DNA of 64,000 bases, taken from the NCBI GenBank assembly GCA_045586385.1, contig JAZNAE010000033.1, positions 1 through 64,000 on the forward strand, given 5' to 3'. Below the pieces are notes generated by a model. It did not search any database and was not told the DNA's origin. It saw nothing but the letters and a program-made list of their open reading frames with translations. Shown here one piece after another: positions 41,995 through 50,500 of this stretch (positions are counted from its first letter, which is position 1; every line of letters begins with the position of its first letter). Source of the stretch: Suilimivivens sp045586385 (lineage in GTDB: Bacteria; Bacillota; Clostridia; Lachnospirales; Lachnospiraceae). The translations under genes were made by a program, and so were the position numbers.

Positions 41995-43104
41995 ATGAGT
42001 AAAAACATTATGGACTATGAAACTGTGGAATTGGACGATAATGACAGCTGTGTCGTAATTATAGACCAGACAAAATTACCGGGAAAAACAGAGATAATCA
42101 GACTTTATACAGCTAAGGAAATCTGGGATGCCATATATTTACTAAAGGTGCGCGGTGCACCGGCAATCGGGGTGGCAGCGGCTTTCGGTATTTATGTACT
42201 TGCAAAGCAAATCGGAAAAGGAAAAGAAGACTTTGAAGCCTTTTATGCGAGGTTTAAAGAGCAGAAGGATTACTTAAATTCCTCCAGACCTACTGCAGTA
42301 AATCTTTCCTGGGCACTTTCCAGAATGGAAGCAGTTTGTCTTACAGCGGGAAGAGAGGAAAAGAAATCTGTAGAGGAAGTTCTTGAAGTATTACATAAAG
42401 AAGCAGTGGAAATAAAAGAAGAAGACACCTGGGTTTGCAAAATGATTGGGGAGCATGGACTTAGCCTTGTAAAACCAGGCGACGGAATTCTCACGCATTG
42501 TAACGCCGGTCAACTTGCGACCAGCAAATATGGTACTGCCACAGCGCCTATTTATCTGGGACAGGAGAGAGGCTACAATTTCCGTGTTTTTGCAGACGAA
42601 ACAAGACCCCTTTTACAAGGTGCAAGGCTGACGGCCTATGAACTCCATTCCTCAGGTGTGGATGTAACCTTGATTTGTGATAACATGTCTGCCATGGTGA
42701 TGAAAAACGGCTGGGTAAATGCAGTGTTTGTAGGCTGTGACAGAGTGGCAGCAAACGGGGATGCGGCAAACAAAATCGGTACATCCGTTGTGGCTACGGT
42801 TGCCAAACGTTATGGGGTTCCGTTCTATGTGTGTGCACCCACATCGACCATTGATTACAATACACCCACAGGTGATGAAATAAAGATTGAGCAAAGACCG
42901 GCGGAAGAAGTAACAGAAATGTGGTATAAGGAAAGAATGGCACCGGAAGGTGTTAAAGTATTTAATCCGGCATTTGACGTAACAGACAATGAACTGATTA
43001 CTGCAATTGTAACGGAATACGGTATTGCCAGGGCACCGTATAGAGAGTCTTTAGAAGAAATCCGTAAGAAGAAGGAAGAGGGCAGAAAGAGTAATGAGAA
43101 CTAA
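41995..43104 (+). CDS. mtnA: S-methyl-5-thioribose-1-phosphate isomerase
   Basis: This 369-residue isomerase turns 5-methylthioribose-1-phosphate into the ribulose form; in some bacteria it also acts on 5-deoxyribose-1-phosphate. Motifs include VRGAPAIGVAAAFG, the catalytic Cys in THCNAGQLATSKYGTA near 169, the Asp in LICDNMSAMV near 230, and GCDRVAANGDAANKIGT. Its end overlaps a class II aldolase gene by 11 bp. The pair resembles the MtnA-aldolase shunt rather than the full methionine salvage cycle. Confidence 0.94.
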   Translation: MSKNIMDYETVELDDNDSCVVIIDQTKLPGKTEIIRLYTAKEIWDAIYLLKVRGAPAIGVAAAFGIYVLAKQIGKGKEDFEAFYARFKEQKDYLNSSRPTAVNLSWALSRMEAVCLTAGREEKKSVEEVLEVLHKEAVEIKEEDTWVCKMIGEHGLSLVKPGDGILTHCNAGQLATSKYGTATAPIYLGQERGYNFRVFADETRPLLQGARLTAYELHSSGVDVTLICDNMSAMVMKNGWVNAVFVGCDRVAANGDAANKIGTSVVATVAKRYGVPFYVCAPTSTIDYNTPTGDEIKIEQRPAEEVTEMWYKERMAPEGVKVFNPAFDVTDNELITAIVTEYGIARAPYRESLEEIRKKKEEGRKSNEN

Positions 43105-43783
43105 CTATTTATCCGCAAAAGAAGCAAAAAAAGCCATTATTGACATTGGACAGCGTATGTATGTAAGAAATTTTGTGGCAGCCAATGACGGAAATATTTC
43201 TGTCCGTACCGGTGACAATGAAGTGTGGGCTACACCTACAGGTGTATCCAAGGGCTTTATGAAAAAGAGCATGTTGGTAAAGGTGGATCTTGACGGTAAT
43301 ATTCTGGAAGGAACCTATAAACCTTCTTCAGAACTGAAAATGCATCTTCGTGCGTATAAGGAAAATCCGACACTGAAAAGTGTATGTCATGCCCATCCGC
43401 CGATTTGTACGTCCTTTGCCATTGCAGGAATTCCCCTTGATGCGCCGGTTCTCGCAGAGGCAATTATTACTTTGGGAGATGTGCCCATTGCTCCTTATGC
43501 GGAGCTCGGCTCCAAGGAAGTGCCGGAGGTAATAGCACCCTATTGTCATACCCATAATGGTGTGCTACTGGCAAACCATGGTGCAGTAACATGGGCAGAA
43601 GATCCGTATGCGGCTTATTATTGTTTGGAGTCCATGGAATATTATGCCAATATTTTGATGATCACGGATAAAATTATCGGAAAGCAGAATATACTAACCA
43701 AAGAACAGGTTGAAAGACTTCTTGACATGAGAGAAAAGTTTGGTGTAAAACAAGGTGGAACACCCCGTGTTCCTATTGCATAA
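43094..43783 (+). CDS. Class II aldolase, probable methylthioribulose/deoxyribulose-1-phosphate aldolase
   Basis: A 229-residue zinc aldolase of the fuculose-phosphate type. Features are ANDGNISVR and WATPTGVSKGFM near the N-terminus, the Glu in SSELKMHLRAY, zinc ligands in CHAHPP near 99 and CHTHNGVLLANHGAVTW near 155. Translational overlap with mtnA points to cleavage of methylthioribulose-1-phosphate or 5-deoxyribulose-1-phosphate to dihydroxyacetone phosphate and an aldehyde, as in known MtnA-Ald2 shunts. The substrate is inferred from context; the kinase or phosphorylase is not here. Confidence 0.85.
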   Translation: MRTNYLSAKEAKKAIIDIGQRMYVRNFVAANDGNISVRTGDNEVWATPTGVSKGFMKKSMLVKVDLDGNILEGTYKPSSELKMHLRAYKENPTLKSVCHAHPPICTSFAIAGIPLDAPVLAEAIITLGDVPIAPYAELGSKEVPEVIAPYCHTHNGVLLANHGAVTWAEDPYAAYYCLESMEYYANILMITDKIIGKQNILTKEQVERLLDMREKFGVKQGGTPRVPIA

Positions 43784-43839
43784 AGAATATAATTATGGTA
43801 TATTTCTGTTAATTGGGAAATTAACGTTTTCTTAACGGA

Positions 43840-43925
43840 TTCCCGACTCTGGAGAGTCCCCGGAAAGGGGCGCCGAAGGTGTACGGCAGGAAATGCCAAT
43901 CTCTCAGGCAAAAGGACAGAGCATG
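43840..43925 (+). ncRNA. Glycine riboswitch, single aptamer
   Basis: The glycine aptamer core is clear: CTCTGGAGAGTCCCCGG at 43847-43863, then GGGGCGCCGAAGGTG (43867-43881), and CTCTCAGGCAAAAGGACAGA (43901-43920). Only one full aptamer is seen, as in type-1/2 singlets. It precedes an alanine/glycine:sodium symporter gene, a usual glycine-riboswitch target. A terminator-like hairpin lies between, so regulation is probably by premature termination. Confidence 0.93.
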
Positions 43926-43948
43926 ATTATGCGTGTTCTACTCTTTGG

Positions 43949-43977
43949 AGGGCTGATATTTATCAGCTCTTATTTTT
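43949..43977 (+). terminator. Riboswitch expression-platform hairpin
   Basis: GGCTGATA and TATCAGCTC pair around TT and are followed by TTATTTTTA. It lies 25 bases after the aptamer and 36 bases before the symporter start. Confidence 0.75.
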
Positions 43978-44012
43978 ATCTTTAAGATTTCAAGGAAGAG
44001 AGGATTGAACAG

Positions 44013-45416
44013 ATGACAGTAACAGATGTATTGGTAAAAATTGACGATTTTGTATGGGGTATTCCCCTCATTGTGCTAATTTTGGCAGTTGGCGTATTGC
44101 TGACAACCCGTTTAAAAGGATTGCAGATTACCAAGCTTGGAAAAGCATTTAGGTACATTTTCGAAAATGACAATTCCGGTGAGCATGGTGAAGTATCCAG
44201 TTTTGGTGCTTTGTGTACGGCGTTATCCGCGACAATCGGAACCGGTAATATTGTAGGTGTAGCTACAGCAATTTGTGCAGGTGGTCCCGGTGCATTATTC
44301 TGGATGTGGATAGCAGCACTTCTCGGAACAGCAACCAAATATGCAGAATGTCTTTTAGCAGTAAAGTATCGTCAGGTGGCTGAAGACGGACATGTGCTTG
44401 GTGGACCTTTTTATTACATAGAAAAAGGAATGGGAGATAAATGGAAATGGCTGGCTAAATTGTTTGCAGCCTTAGGTGTAGGTGCAGGTCTCCTTGGAAT
44501 CGGTACTATTACACAGATTAATGGTATTACCGATGCAGCAAAGAACTTTTTTGACCCTCAGTCAGCACATACAATCGCGCTGTTCGGTAGAGATTATTCC
44601 TGGGCAGTTGTGATTGCCGGTATTGTAGTAACTGCTTGCGTTGCACTGGTTGTTATCGGTGGTATTAAGAGAATCTCCAAGGTTGCGGAAGTTATTGTGC
44701 CTTTCATGGCAGTGCTTTATGTAGTGGCAGCACTAATTATTCTGGTTTGTAATCTTGATAAGATTCCCGGAGCAGTAGTTGAAATCGTGCAGGGAGCATT
44801 CGGTATGAGGGCAGCAGCCGGCGGTGCACTTGGTGCTATGATGGTTGCTATGCAAAAAGGTATTGCAAGAGGTATCTTCTCTAACGAAGCGGGACTTGGT
44901 AGTGCACCCATTGCAGCGGCAGCAGCAAAAAGTGATTCTGCAGTAAAGCAGGGACTTATTTCCATGACAGGTACCGTAATTGATACATTAATCATTTGTA
45001 CAATGACCGGATTATGTATTGTTATTACAGGTGCATGGAATCAGACAGGATTGGAAGGTGCATCCGTAACGAACTTTGCATTCCAGACAGGATTACCGTT
45101 ACCTGCAGGCGTATCTTCTTTTATTCTCATGTTATGCTTAGTGTTCTTTGCGTTCACTACAATTCTCGGATGGGATTACTACAGCGAAAAGTGCTTGGAA
45201 TACTTGACAAACGGAAACCAGAAGGCAGTAAAGACATATCGTTGGGTATATATCCTTGCGGTATTTATAGGACCTTTCCTTACTGTATCAGCTGTATGGA
45301 CCATCGCAGATATCTTTAACGGATTGATGGCGATTCCCAACTTGATTGCCTTGGTTGCTTTAAGTGGAGTGGTTGCACTTGAAACAAAGAAATATTTTAA
45401 AGAACTGAAAAAATAG
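44013..45416 (+). CDS. Sodium:alanine/glycine symporter, AGCS family
   Basis: This 467-residue carrier has about 11 membrane helices. ALSATIGTGNIVGVATAICA near 68 and SNEAGLGSAPIAAAAAKSD near 290 are AGCS hallmarks. It takes up alanine or glycine with sodium. The glycine riboswitch in its leader makes glycine a likely substrate or signal. The ATG at 44013 follows GAGAGG. A strong terminator ends the unit. Confidence 0.92.
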   Translation: MTVTDVLVKIDDFVWGIPLIVLILAVGVLLTTRLKGLQITKLGKAFRYIFENDNSGEHGEVSSFGALCTALSATIGTGNIVGVATAICAGGPGALFWMWIAALLGTATKYAECLLAVKYRQVAEDGHVLGGPFYYIEKGMGDKWKWLAKLFAALGVGAGLLGIGTITQINGITDAAKNFFDPQSAHTIALFGRDYSWAVVIAGIVVTACVALVVIGGIKRISKVAEVIVPFMAVLYVVAALIILVCNLDKIPGAVVEIVQGAFGMRAAAGGALGAMMVAMQKGIARGIFSNEAGLGSAPIAAAAAKSDSAVKQGLISMTGTVIDTLIICTMTGLCIVITGAWNQTGLEGASVTNFAFQTGLPLPAGVSSFILMLCLVFFAFTTILGWDYYSEKCLEYLTNGNQKAVKTYRWVYILAVFIGPFLTVSAVWTIADIFNGLMAIPNLIALVALSGVVALETKKYFKELKK

Positions 45417-45437
45417 ACATTGTAAGTAAAAATAGTA

Positions 45438-45486
45438 AAGGCTGTTGTTTTAAGGAGTAAACCTTAGAACAACAGCCTTATTTTTA
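45438..45486 (+). terminator. Bidirectional terminator
   Basis: AAGGCTGTTGTT and AACAACAGCCTT are perfect complements; TAAGG and CCTTA extend the stem with one bulge. A T run follows on plus and an A-rich flank precedes, so it serves both convergent genes. Confidence 0.88.
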
Positions 45487-45496
45487 TGAGTTGTTT

Positions 45497-45901
45497 TTAT
45501 AAACCGAGAACTTCGGTAACTACTTCCACACCTTTGCAAATGCAGTCGGGGCAGGAGCATAAAACCTTGCCGGTTTCAATTCCCTTTAACTGTTTGCAAA
45601 TGGTGCCGCCGGTTTTTTCTTCAAAACTTCTTACCATTTCTTTTGATAACTGATAGGTGTCTGCTTTCGTGCCGGGATTTGTGAGATTTCCGTCGCTGTT
45701 CTTAAAGCCTGCAAGCATCACAGCACCGGAGAGAGCGCCGCAGATACCTTCCATGCCACCCATACCAAGTCCGAAACCTTCGTTAGCTTTGAAAAGAATT
45801 TCTTCCGGCACACCGACTTCCTCGGCAAAAGAACAGGCAACAGCCTGTGCACAGTTGAACTTTATGTCATGTTTTGCAATAGCAAGTTCTTTTTTGGTCA
45901 T
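45497..45901 (-). CDS. C_GCAxxG_C_C family protein
   Basis: A 134-residue minus-strand protein. FNCAQAVACSF, EGICGALSGAVMLAG and the C-terminal CSCPDC supply the spaced cysteines that name this redox-type family. It may bind a metal or Fe-S cluster; the function is not established. I start at 45901, where AAAGGAG lies upstream on the minus strand; the frame is open to 45937. Confidence 0.87.
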   Translation of the reverse strand: MTKKELAIAKHDIKFNCAQAVACSFAEEVGVPEEILFKANEGFGLGMGGMEGICGALSGAVMLAGFKNSDGNLTNPGTKADTYQLSKEMVRSFEEKTGGTICKQLKGIETGKVLCSCPDCICKGVEVVTEVLGL

Positions 45902-46077
45902 AAATAATCGCTCCTTTGTCATTTGTTTTACCATCATGTTAATACTTTACCATAAAGCGTGGAAAGATACAAATAGAAGGCGATAAAATACACTGCTATG
46001 TAGGAACAAAAAAGTAGACAGAAGGAAGGAAACGTAGTAGATTATTAGTGGTAATGCTAAGAAAAGTGAGGTTTAAT

Positions 46078-46371
46078 ATGGCAAACATAATTTCAGATGA
46101 AACTATTGAGTATGTAGGCATTTTGGCAAAGCTTGAACTTTCTGATGAGGAAAAGGAAGAAGCAAAAAAGGATATGGGCCGTATGCTGGACTATATTGAT
46201 AAATTAGGCGAATTGGATACCACAGATGTTGACCCCATGTCGCATGTATTTCCCATGCAGAATGTGTTCCGTGAGGATGTTGTGACAAACGGGGATACCA
46301 GAGAAGCGATTTTAAAGAATGCACCGCAGGAAAAAAACGGCATGTTTGTAGTGCCGAAGACATTTGATTAG
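46078..46371 (+). CDS. gatC: Asp/Glu-tRNA amidotransferase subunit C
   Basis: The 97-residue product is a typical GatC: ILAKLELSDEEKEEAKKDMG followed by LGELDTTDVDPMSHVFP and a VPKTFD end. It clamps GatA to GatB in the GatCAB complex, which amidates misacylated Asp-tRNA(Asn) and/or Glu-tRNA(Gln). ATG 46078 follows GTGAGG; the frame opens at 46048 without a ribosome site. gatA begins 13 bp later. Confidence 0.94.
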   Translation: MANIISDETIEYVGILAKLELSDEEKEEAKKDMGRMLDYIDKLGELDTTDVDPMSHVFPMQNVFREDVVTNGDTREAILKNAPQEKNGMFVVPKTFD

Positions 46372-46384
46372 GAGGACGGCAGGG

Positions 46385-47845
46385 ATGAATATTTTAAATA
46401 TGACTGCCGCATCTCTTGCGGTAGCAATCAAAAATAAAGAAGTAACGGTTATGGATGCAACCAAAGCAGTTCTTGAGCAGATTGAAAAGACAGAAGGCAC
46501 CTATAATTGTTATGTGACAGTAGATAGGGAAGGTGCTATTAAGCAGGCAGAAGAAGTGCAGGCCAAGATTGATACAGGAGAACTTACCGGACCTCTTGCA
46601 GGTGTACCGGTTGCCATTAAGGACAATATATGTACAGAAGGACTTCTTACAACATGTTCTTCCAAGATTTTAGGAAATTTTGTGCCTACTTTTTCTTCAG
46701 AAGCAGTACTGAATCTGCAGAAGGCAGGAGCAGTAATCATCGGCAAAACAAATATGGACGAGTTTGCGATGGGTTCCACCACGGAAACCTCTGCCTTCGG
46801 TGAGACCAGAAATCCATGGAATTCTGACCATGTACCGGGAGGTTCTTCCGGTGGTAGTGCGGCAGCGGTAGCGGCACAGGAATGCTTTTATGCCCTTGGC
46901 TCCGATACCGGCGGCTCCATCAGACAGCCCGCGTCTTTCTGTGGCGTGGTTGGTCTTAAGCCTACTTATGGTACAGTATCCCGTTACGGACTCATTGCTT
47001 ACGGTTCTTCTTTAGACCAAATCGGACCTCTTTGCAAGGATGTAACCGACTGTGCGACCATTATGGAAGTTATTGCATCCCATGACGTGAAAGATTCCAC
47101 TTCCATAAAGAGAGAAGATACAGACTTTACGTCTGCCCTTGTGGACGATGTAAAAGGAATGAAAATCGGACTTCCCAGAGATTACTTTGGAGAAGGACTT
47201 GATCCGGAAGTAAAAGAGGCTGTTCTTAAGGCGGCAGAAGTGCTTCGTGAAAGAGGTGCAATTGTTGAAGAATTTGATTTAAGCCTTGTGGACTATGCAA
47301 TTCCTACTTATTATACCATTGCGGCAGCAGAAGCAAGCTCTAATTTAGAGAGATTTGACGGTATCAAGTATGGATATCGCACAGAAGACTACAAAGGTCT
47401 TCACAATATGTATAAAAAATCCCGCTCCGAAGGTTTTGGCGCGGAAGTAAAGAGAAGAATTATGCTGGGAAGCTTTGTGCTTAGCTCCGGTTATTACGAT
47501 GCTTACTATCTGAAAGCACTTCGAGTAAAGGCACTGATTAAGAAAGCATTTGATGAAGCATTTGCGAAGTATGATGTGATTTTGGGACCGGTAGCCCCTA
47601 CCACAGCACCAAAGCTTGGGAAAAGTTTATCTGACCCGCTTAAGATGTATCTGGGAGATATCTATACAATCTCTGCTAACTTGGCAGGCCTTCCGGGACT
47701 GAGTATTCCTTGCGGTATTGACTCTGCGGGACTTCCTATCGGACTTCAGTTAATCGGAGATTGCTTTAAAGAAAAGAATTTAATCCGCGCAGCGTATGCT
47801 TATGAGCAGGCTAGAGGTGTATTTGGGCGAAAGGAGGAGAACTAG
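46385..47845 (+). CDS. gatA: Asp/Glu-tRNA amidotransferase subunit A (glutaminase)
   Basis: This 486-residue amidase-signature enzyme frees ammonia from glutamine for GatB. The Ser-cisSer-Lys triad is visible: Lys in PVAIKDNICT near 79, GGSSGGSAAAVAA near 154, and GSDTGGSIRQPASFCG with the nucleophile near 178. The start is ATG 46385 after AGGAGG. gatB follows after 1 bp. Confidence 0.96.
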   Translation: MNILNMTAASLAVAIKNKEVTVMDATKAVLEQIEKTEGTYNCYVTVDREGAIKQAEEVQAKIDTGELTGPLAGVPVAIKDNICTEGLLTTCSSKILGNFVPTFSSEAVLNLQKAGAVIIGKTNMDEFAMGSTTETSAFGETRNPWNSDHVPGGSSGGSAAAVAAQECFYALGSDTGGSIRQPASFCGVVGLKPTYGTVSRYGLIAYGSSLDQIGPLCKDVTDCATIMEVIASHDVKDSTSIKREDTDFTSALVDDVKGMKIGLPRDYFGEGLDPEVKEAVLKAAEVLRERGAIVEEFDLSLVDYAIPTYYTIAAAEASSNLERFDGIKYGYRTEDYKGLHNMYKKSRSEGFGAEVKRRIMLGSFVLSSGYYDAYYLKALRVKALIKKAFDEAFAKYDVILGPVAPTTAPKLGKSLSDPLKMYLGDIYTISANLAGLPGLSIPCGIDSAGLPIGLQLIGDCFKEKNLIRAAYAYEQARGVFGRKEEN

Positions 47846-47846
47846 G

Positions 47847-49277
47847 ATGGGAAAGCAGTATGAAACTGTCATTGGCTTGGAAGTGCATGTAGAACTTGCC
47901 ACCAAAACCAAGATTTTCTGTGGCTGCTCCACAGAGTTTGGTGGTGCACCCAATACACATACCTGTCCGGTTTGTACCGGTATGCCGGGTTCTCTTCCCG
48001 TGCTGAACAAACAGGTACTTGCCTATGCGGTAGCAGTAGGTCTTGCTACCGATTGTAACATTACCCGGTATTGTAAATTTGACCGTAAAAATTATTTCTA
48101 TCCCGATAACCCACAGAATTATCAGATATCCCAGTTATATCTGCCTATCTGCCGCGACGGGAAAGTGGAAATTGAGACAGAAAACGGAAAGAAATTGATT
48201 GGTATTCATGAGATTCATATGGAAGAGGATGCAGGAAAACTTGTTCATGATGAATGGACGGACTGCTCCTTGGTCGACTATAACCGTTCCGGCGTACCTC
48301 TTATCGAAATTGTATCAGAGCCTGATATGAGGAGTGCAGAGGAAGTAATAGCATACCTAGAGAAACTTCGTATGCTTGTGCAGTATTTAGGGGCATCTGA
48401 CTGTAAGATGCAGGAAGGCTCCATGCGTGCAGATGTAAACCTTTCCGTAAGGGAAGTAGGGGCTACTGAATATGGTACCCGTACGGAGATGAAAAACTTA
48501 AACTCCTTTAGTGCCATTACCAGGGCTATTGCCGGTGAGAGAGCACGTCAAATTGACTTGATTGAAGCGGGTGAAAAAGTAGTACAGGAAACCAGAAGAT
48601 GGGATGATAATGTTGGCAAATCTTATGCTATGAGAAGCAAGGAAGATGCCCAGGATTACCGTTACTTCCCGGATCCGGACCTGGTGCCTATTGTAGTGAC
48701 CGAGGAGTTCCTTACAGATATTAAAGCAAAACAGCCTGAATTCAGGGAAGAAAAGATAGCCCGTTATAAGGAAGAATTTGATATCCCTGATTACGATATT
48801 GATATTATTACGGGAAGTAAGCATATGGCAGATATCTTTGAGGAGACGGTGGCCTTAGGTGCACAGCCGAAAAAGGTTTCCAATTGGCTTATGGTGGAAA
48901 CATTAAGGCTCCTTAAGGAAAACAATATGGACCCTGAAGATATCCGTTTTTCGCCGGAGAATCTTGCAAAATTAATTAAGCTTACTGATGAAAAGGCCAT
49001 TAACAGCACCGTGGCAAAAGAAGTATTTGAAGAAATGTTTAAAAATGACATTGACCCTGAAAAATACGTGGAAGATAAAGGCCTTAAAACCGTAAGCGAC
49101 GAAGGAGCACTCCGTAAGACCGTGGAAGAGGTGATTGCAAACAATCCCCAGTCTGTAGAGGATTATCGGAACGGTAAAGAGAAAGCAATCGGATTCTTGG
49201 TGGGCCAGACCATGAAAGCCATGAAGGGCAAAGCTGACCCCGGGATGGTGAACCGGTTGCTGAAGGAATTATTATAA
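47847..49277 (+). CDS. gatB: Asp/Glu-tRNA amidotransferase subunit B
   Basis: A 477-residue GatB with ETVIGLEVHVELATKTKIFC, the zinc cluster CGC..CPVC near 30-45, NYFYPDNPQNYQISQ, and the C-terminal YqeY-like tRNA-contact tail. It phosphorylates the misacylated carboxylate and adds ammonia from GatA. ATG 47847 follows GGAGGA and overlaps the gatA end region by spacing only. glnS also occurs in this window, so the Asp-tRNA(Asn) reaction may be the main one here. Confidence 0.96.
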   Translation: MGKQYETVIGLEVHVELATKTKIFCGCSTEFGGAPNTHTCPVCTGMPGSLPVLNKQVLAYAVAVGLATDCNITRYCKFDRKNYFYPDNPQNYQISQLYLPICRDGKVEIETENGKKLIGIHEIHMEEDAGKLVHDEWTDCSLVDYNRSGVPLIEIVSEPDMRSAEEVIAYLEKLRMLVQYLGASDCKMQEGSMRADVNLSVREVGATEYGTRTEMKNLNSFSAITRAIAGERARQIDLIEAGEKVVQETRRWDDNVGKSYAMRSKEDAQDYRYFPDPDLVPIVVTEEFLTDIKAKQPEFREEKIARYKEEFDIPDYDIDIITGSKHMADIFEETVALGAQPKKVSNWLMVETLRLLKENNMDPEDIRFSPENLAKLIKLTDEKAINSTVAKEVFEEMFKNDIDPEKYVEDKGLKTVSDEGALRKTVEEVIANNPQSVEDYRNGKEKAIGFLVGQTMKAMKGKADPGMVNRLLKELL

Positions 49278-49299
49278 GAATATAGTGATAATTCATTGG

Positions 49300-49331
49300 A
49301 CGCGGAAACATGAGTTTTCCGCGTTTTTTTG
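49300..49331 (+). terminator. Intrinsic terminator after gatB
   Basis: CGCGGAAA and TTTTCCGCG pair around a short CATGAG loop and are followed by TTTTTTT. Confidence 0.88.
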
Positions 49332-49348
49332 TATTTGCACAGAAATAG

Positions 49349-49388
49349 CCGTACTAATGGTATAAAAAATAATATACAAATAGTACGG
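49349..49388. promoter_or_regulatory. Spaced inverted half-sites upstream of the XRE-TPR gene
   Basis: CCGTACTA (49349-49356) and TAGTACGG (49381-49388) are exact complements 24 bp apart, flanking an AT-rich TATAAA-containing segment where the promoter probably lies. The spacing of about three helical turns (32 bp repeat to repeat) suits two dimers or one tetramer of the XRE regulator encoded downstream. Confidence 0.5.
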
Positions 49389-49462
49389 GTGGTGTGTTCA
49401 CAAACTGTTTTTCAGATGTTACACTATGGGAAAGTAAACAAATGATGAATGAGAGGGAACGT

Positions 49463-50500
49463 ATGAAAATAAAATTAGCTGAAAATATAAAGAATTTCAG
49501 AAAAGAAAACTCATTTACCCAGGAACAGCTGGCAGAAATCTTAGGTGTTACGGTTGGTGCTGTCTATAAATGGGAAGCGGGACTATCTACCCCGGAAATC
49601 AGATTGATCATGATGCTGGCAGATGTATTCGGGGTCTCTGTAGATGTTCTTTTGGGATATGAACAGCAAAATGGTAATGTGGAAAATTGTATTACAAGAA
49701 TAAAGGAATATGTTGGGAATCAAAATTTTACAGATGCAGTATCAGAGATAGAAAAAGCCTTAAAAAAATATCCCAACCATTTTGAACTGGTATATACAAG
49801 CGGATTGTTTTATCAACTTAAATTTATAACAGATAAAGAGGAAGAATCGCTGGAACGTGCCAATGCACTGCTTAGGCATGCCATTACTCTTTTATATCAG
49901 AATACGGATAAAAGTATTAATGAAGTAAGCATTCTGAATTTAATTGCCCAAAATTATTTGCTGGCAGAAAAGACCGAATTGGCACTGGAAAACTTAAAAC
50001 AGAATAATGTCTGTGGAATCAATAACAGCCTGATTGGTGTTACCTATGCCAGAATGTTAAAGCAGCCTAAGGAAGCAATGCCGTATCTGACAAAATCCTT
50101 TGCAGACTGTCTGGGAGACTTAATTCGTACAATGACCGGTTATATTTACGTGTACGACGAACTTAAGAATTATGAGATGGAAAAAGAGGCACTCAATTGG
50201 TTTGAGACTTTGCTGGACAGTTTAAAAAAGGATGATGCACAGAATGCATTTACAGACATGATAAAACCGGTGATTCTGGCACAGTCAGCAGTGGCAGAGG
50301 CAAAGATGGGACGTGATAAGCAGTCAAAACGGCTGATAGAAGAAGCATTCAGACTGGCGAAGCAGTTCGATGCAGCACCTGTACATAATTTGCAGGGAAT
50401 TAAGTTTTTTGAAGAGGAAGAGGATGCTGTTGTGTATGCGGATATCGGAAATACGGCAATGGAAGCAGTTTGTACACTTTGGGAGGAATTTGAAAAATGA
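49463..50500 (+). CDS. XRE-family regulator with TPR-like C-terminal domain
   Basis: A 345-residue regulator. Residues 5-60 are an XRE helix-turn-helix (NFRKENSFTQEQLAEILGVT, then VGAVYKWEAGLSTPEIRLIM). From about 75 onward it is helical with TPR-like pairs (QNFTDAVSEIEKALKKYPNH). This layout resembles peptide-sensing RRNPP proteins, but no pheromone gene is seen. I use ATG 49463 with GAGAGGG upstream; the frame is open from 49394. Its stop overlaps the ABC exporter start by 4 bp. Confidence 0.85.
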   Translation: MKIKLAENIKNFRKENSFTQEQLAEILGVTVGAVYKWEAGLSTPEIRLIMMLADVFGVSVDVLLGYEQQNGNVENCITRIKEYVGNQNFTDAVSEIEKALKKYPNHFELVYTSGLFYQLKFITDKEEESLERANALLRHAITLLYQNTDKSINEVSILNLIAQNYLLAEKTELALENLKQNNVCGINNSLIGVTYARMLKQPKEAMPYLTKSFADCLGDLIRTMTGYIYVYDELKNYEMEKEALNWFETLLDSLKKDDAQNAFTDMIKPVILAQSAVAEAKMGRDKQSKRLIEEAFRLAKQFDAAPVHNLQGIKFFEEEEDAVVYADIGNTAMEAVCTLWEEFEK

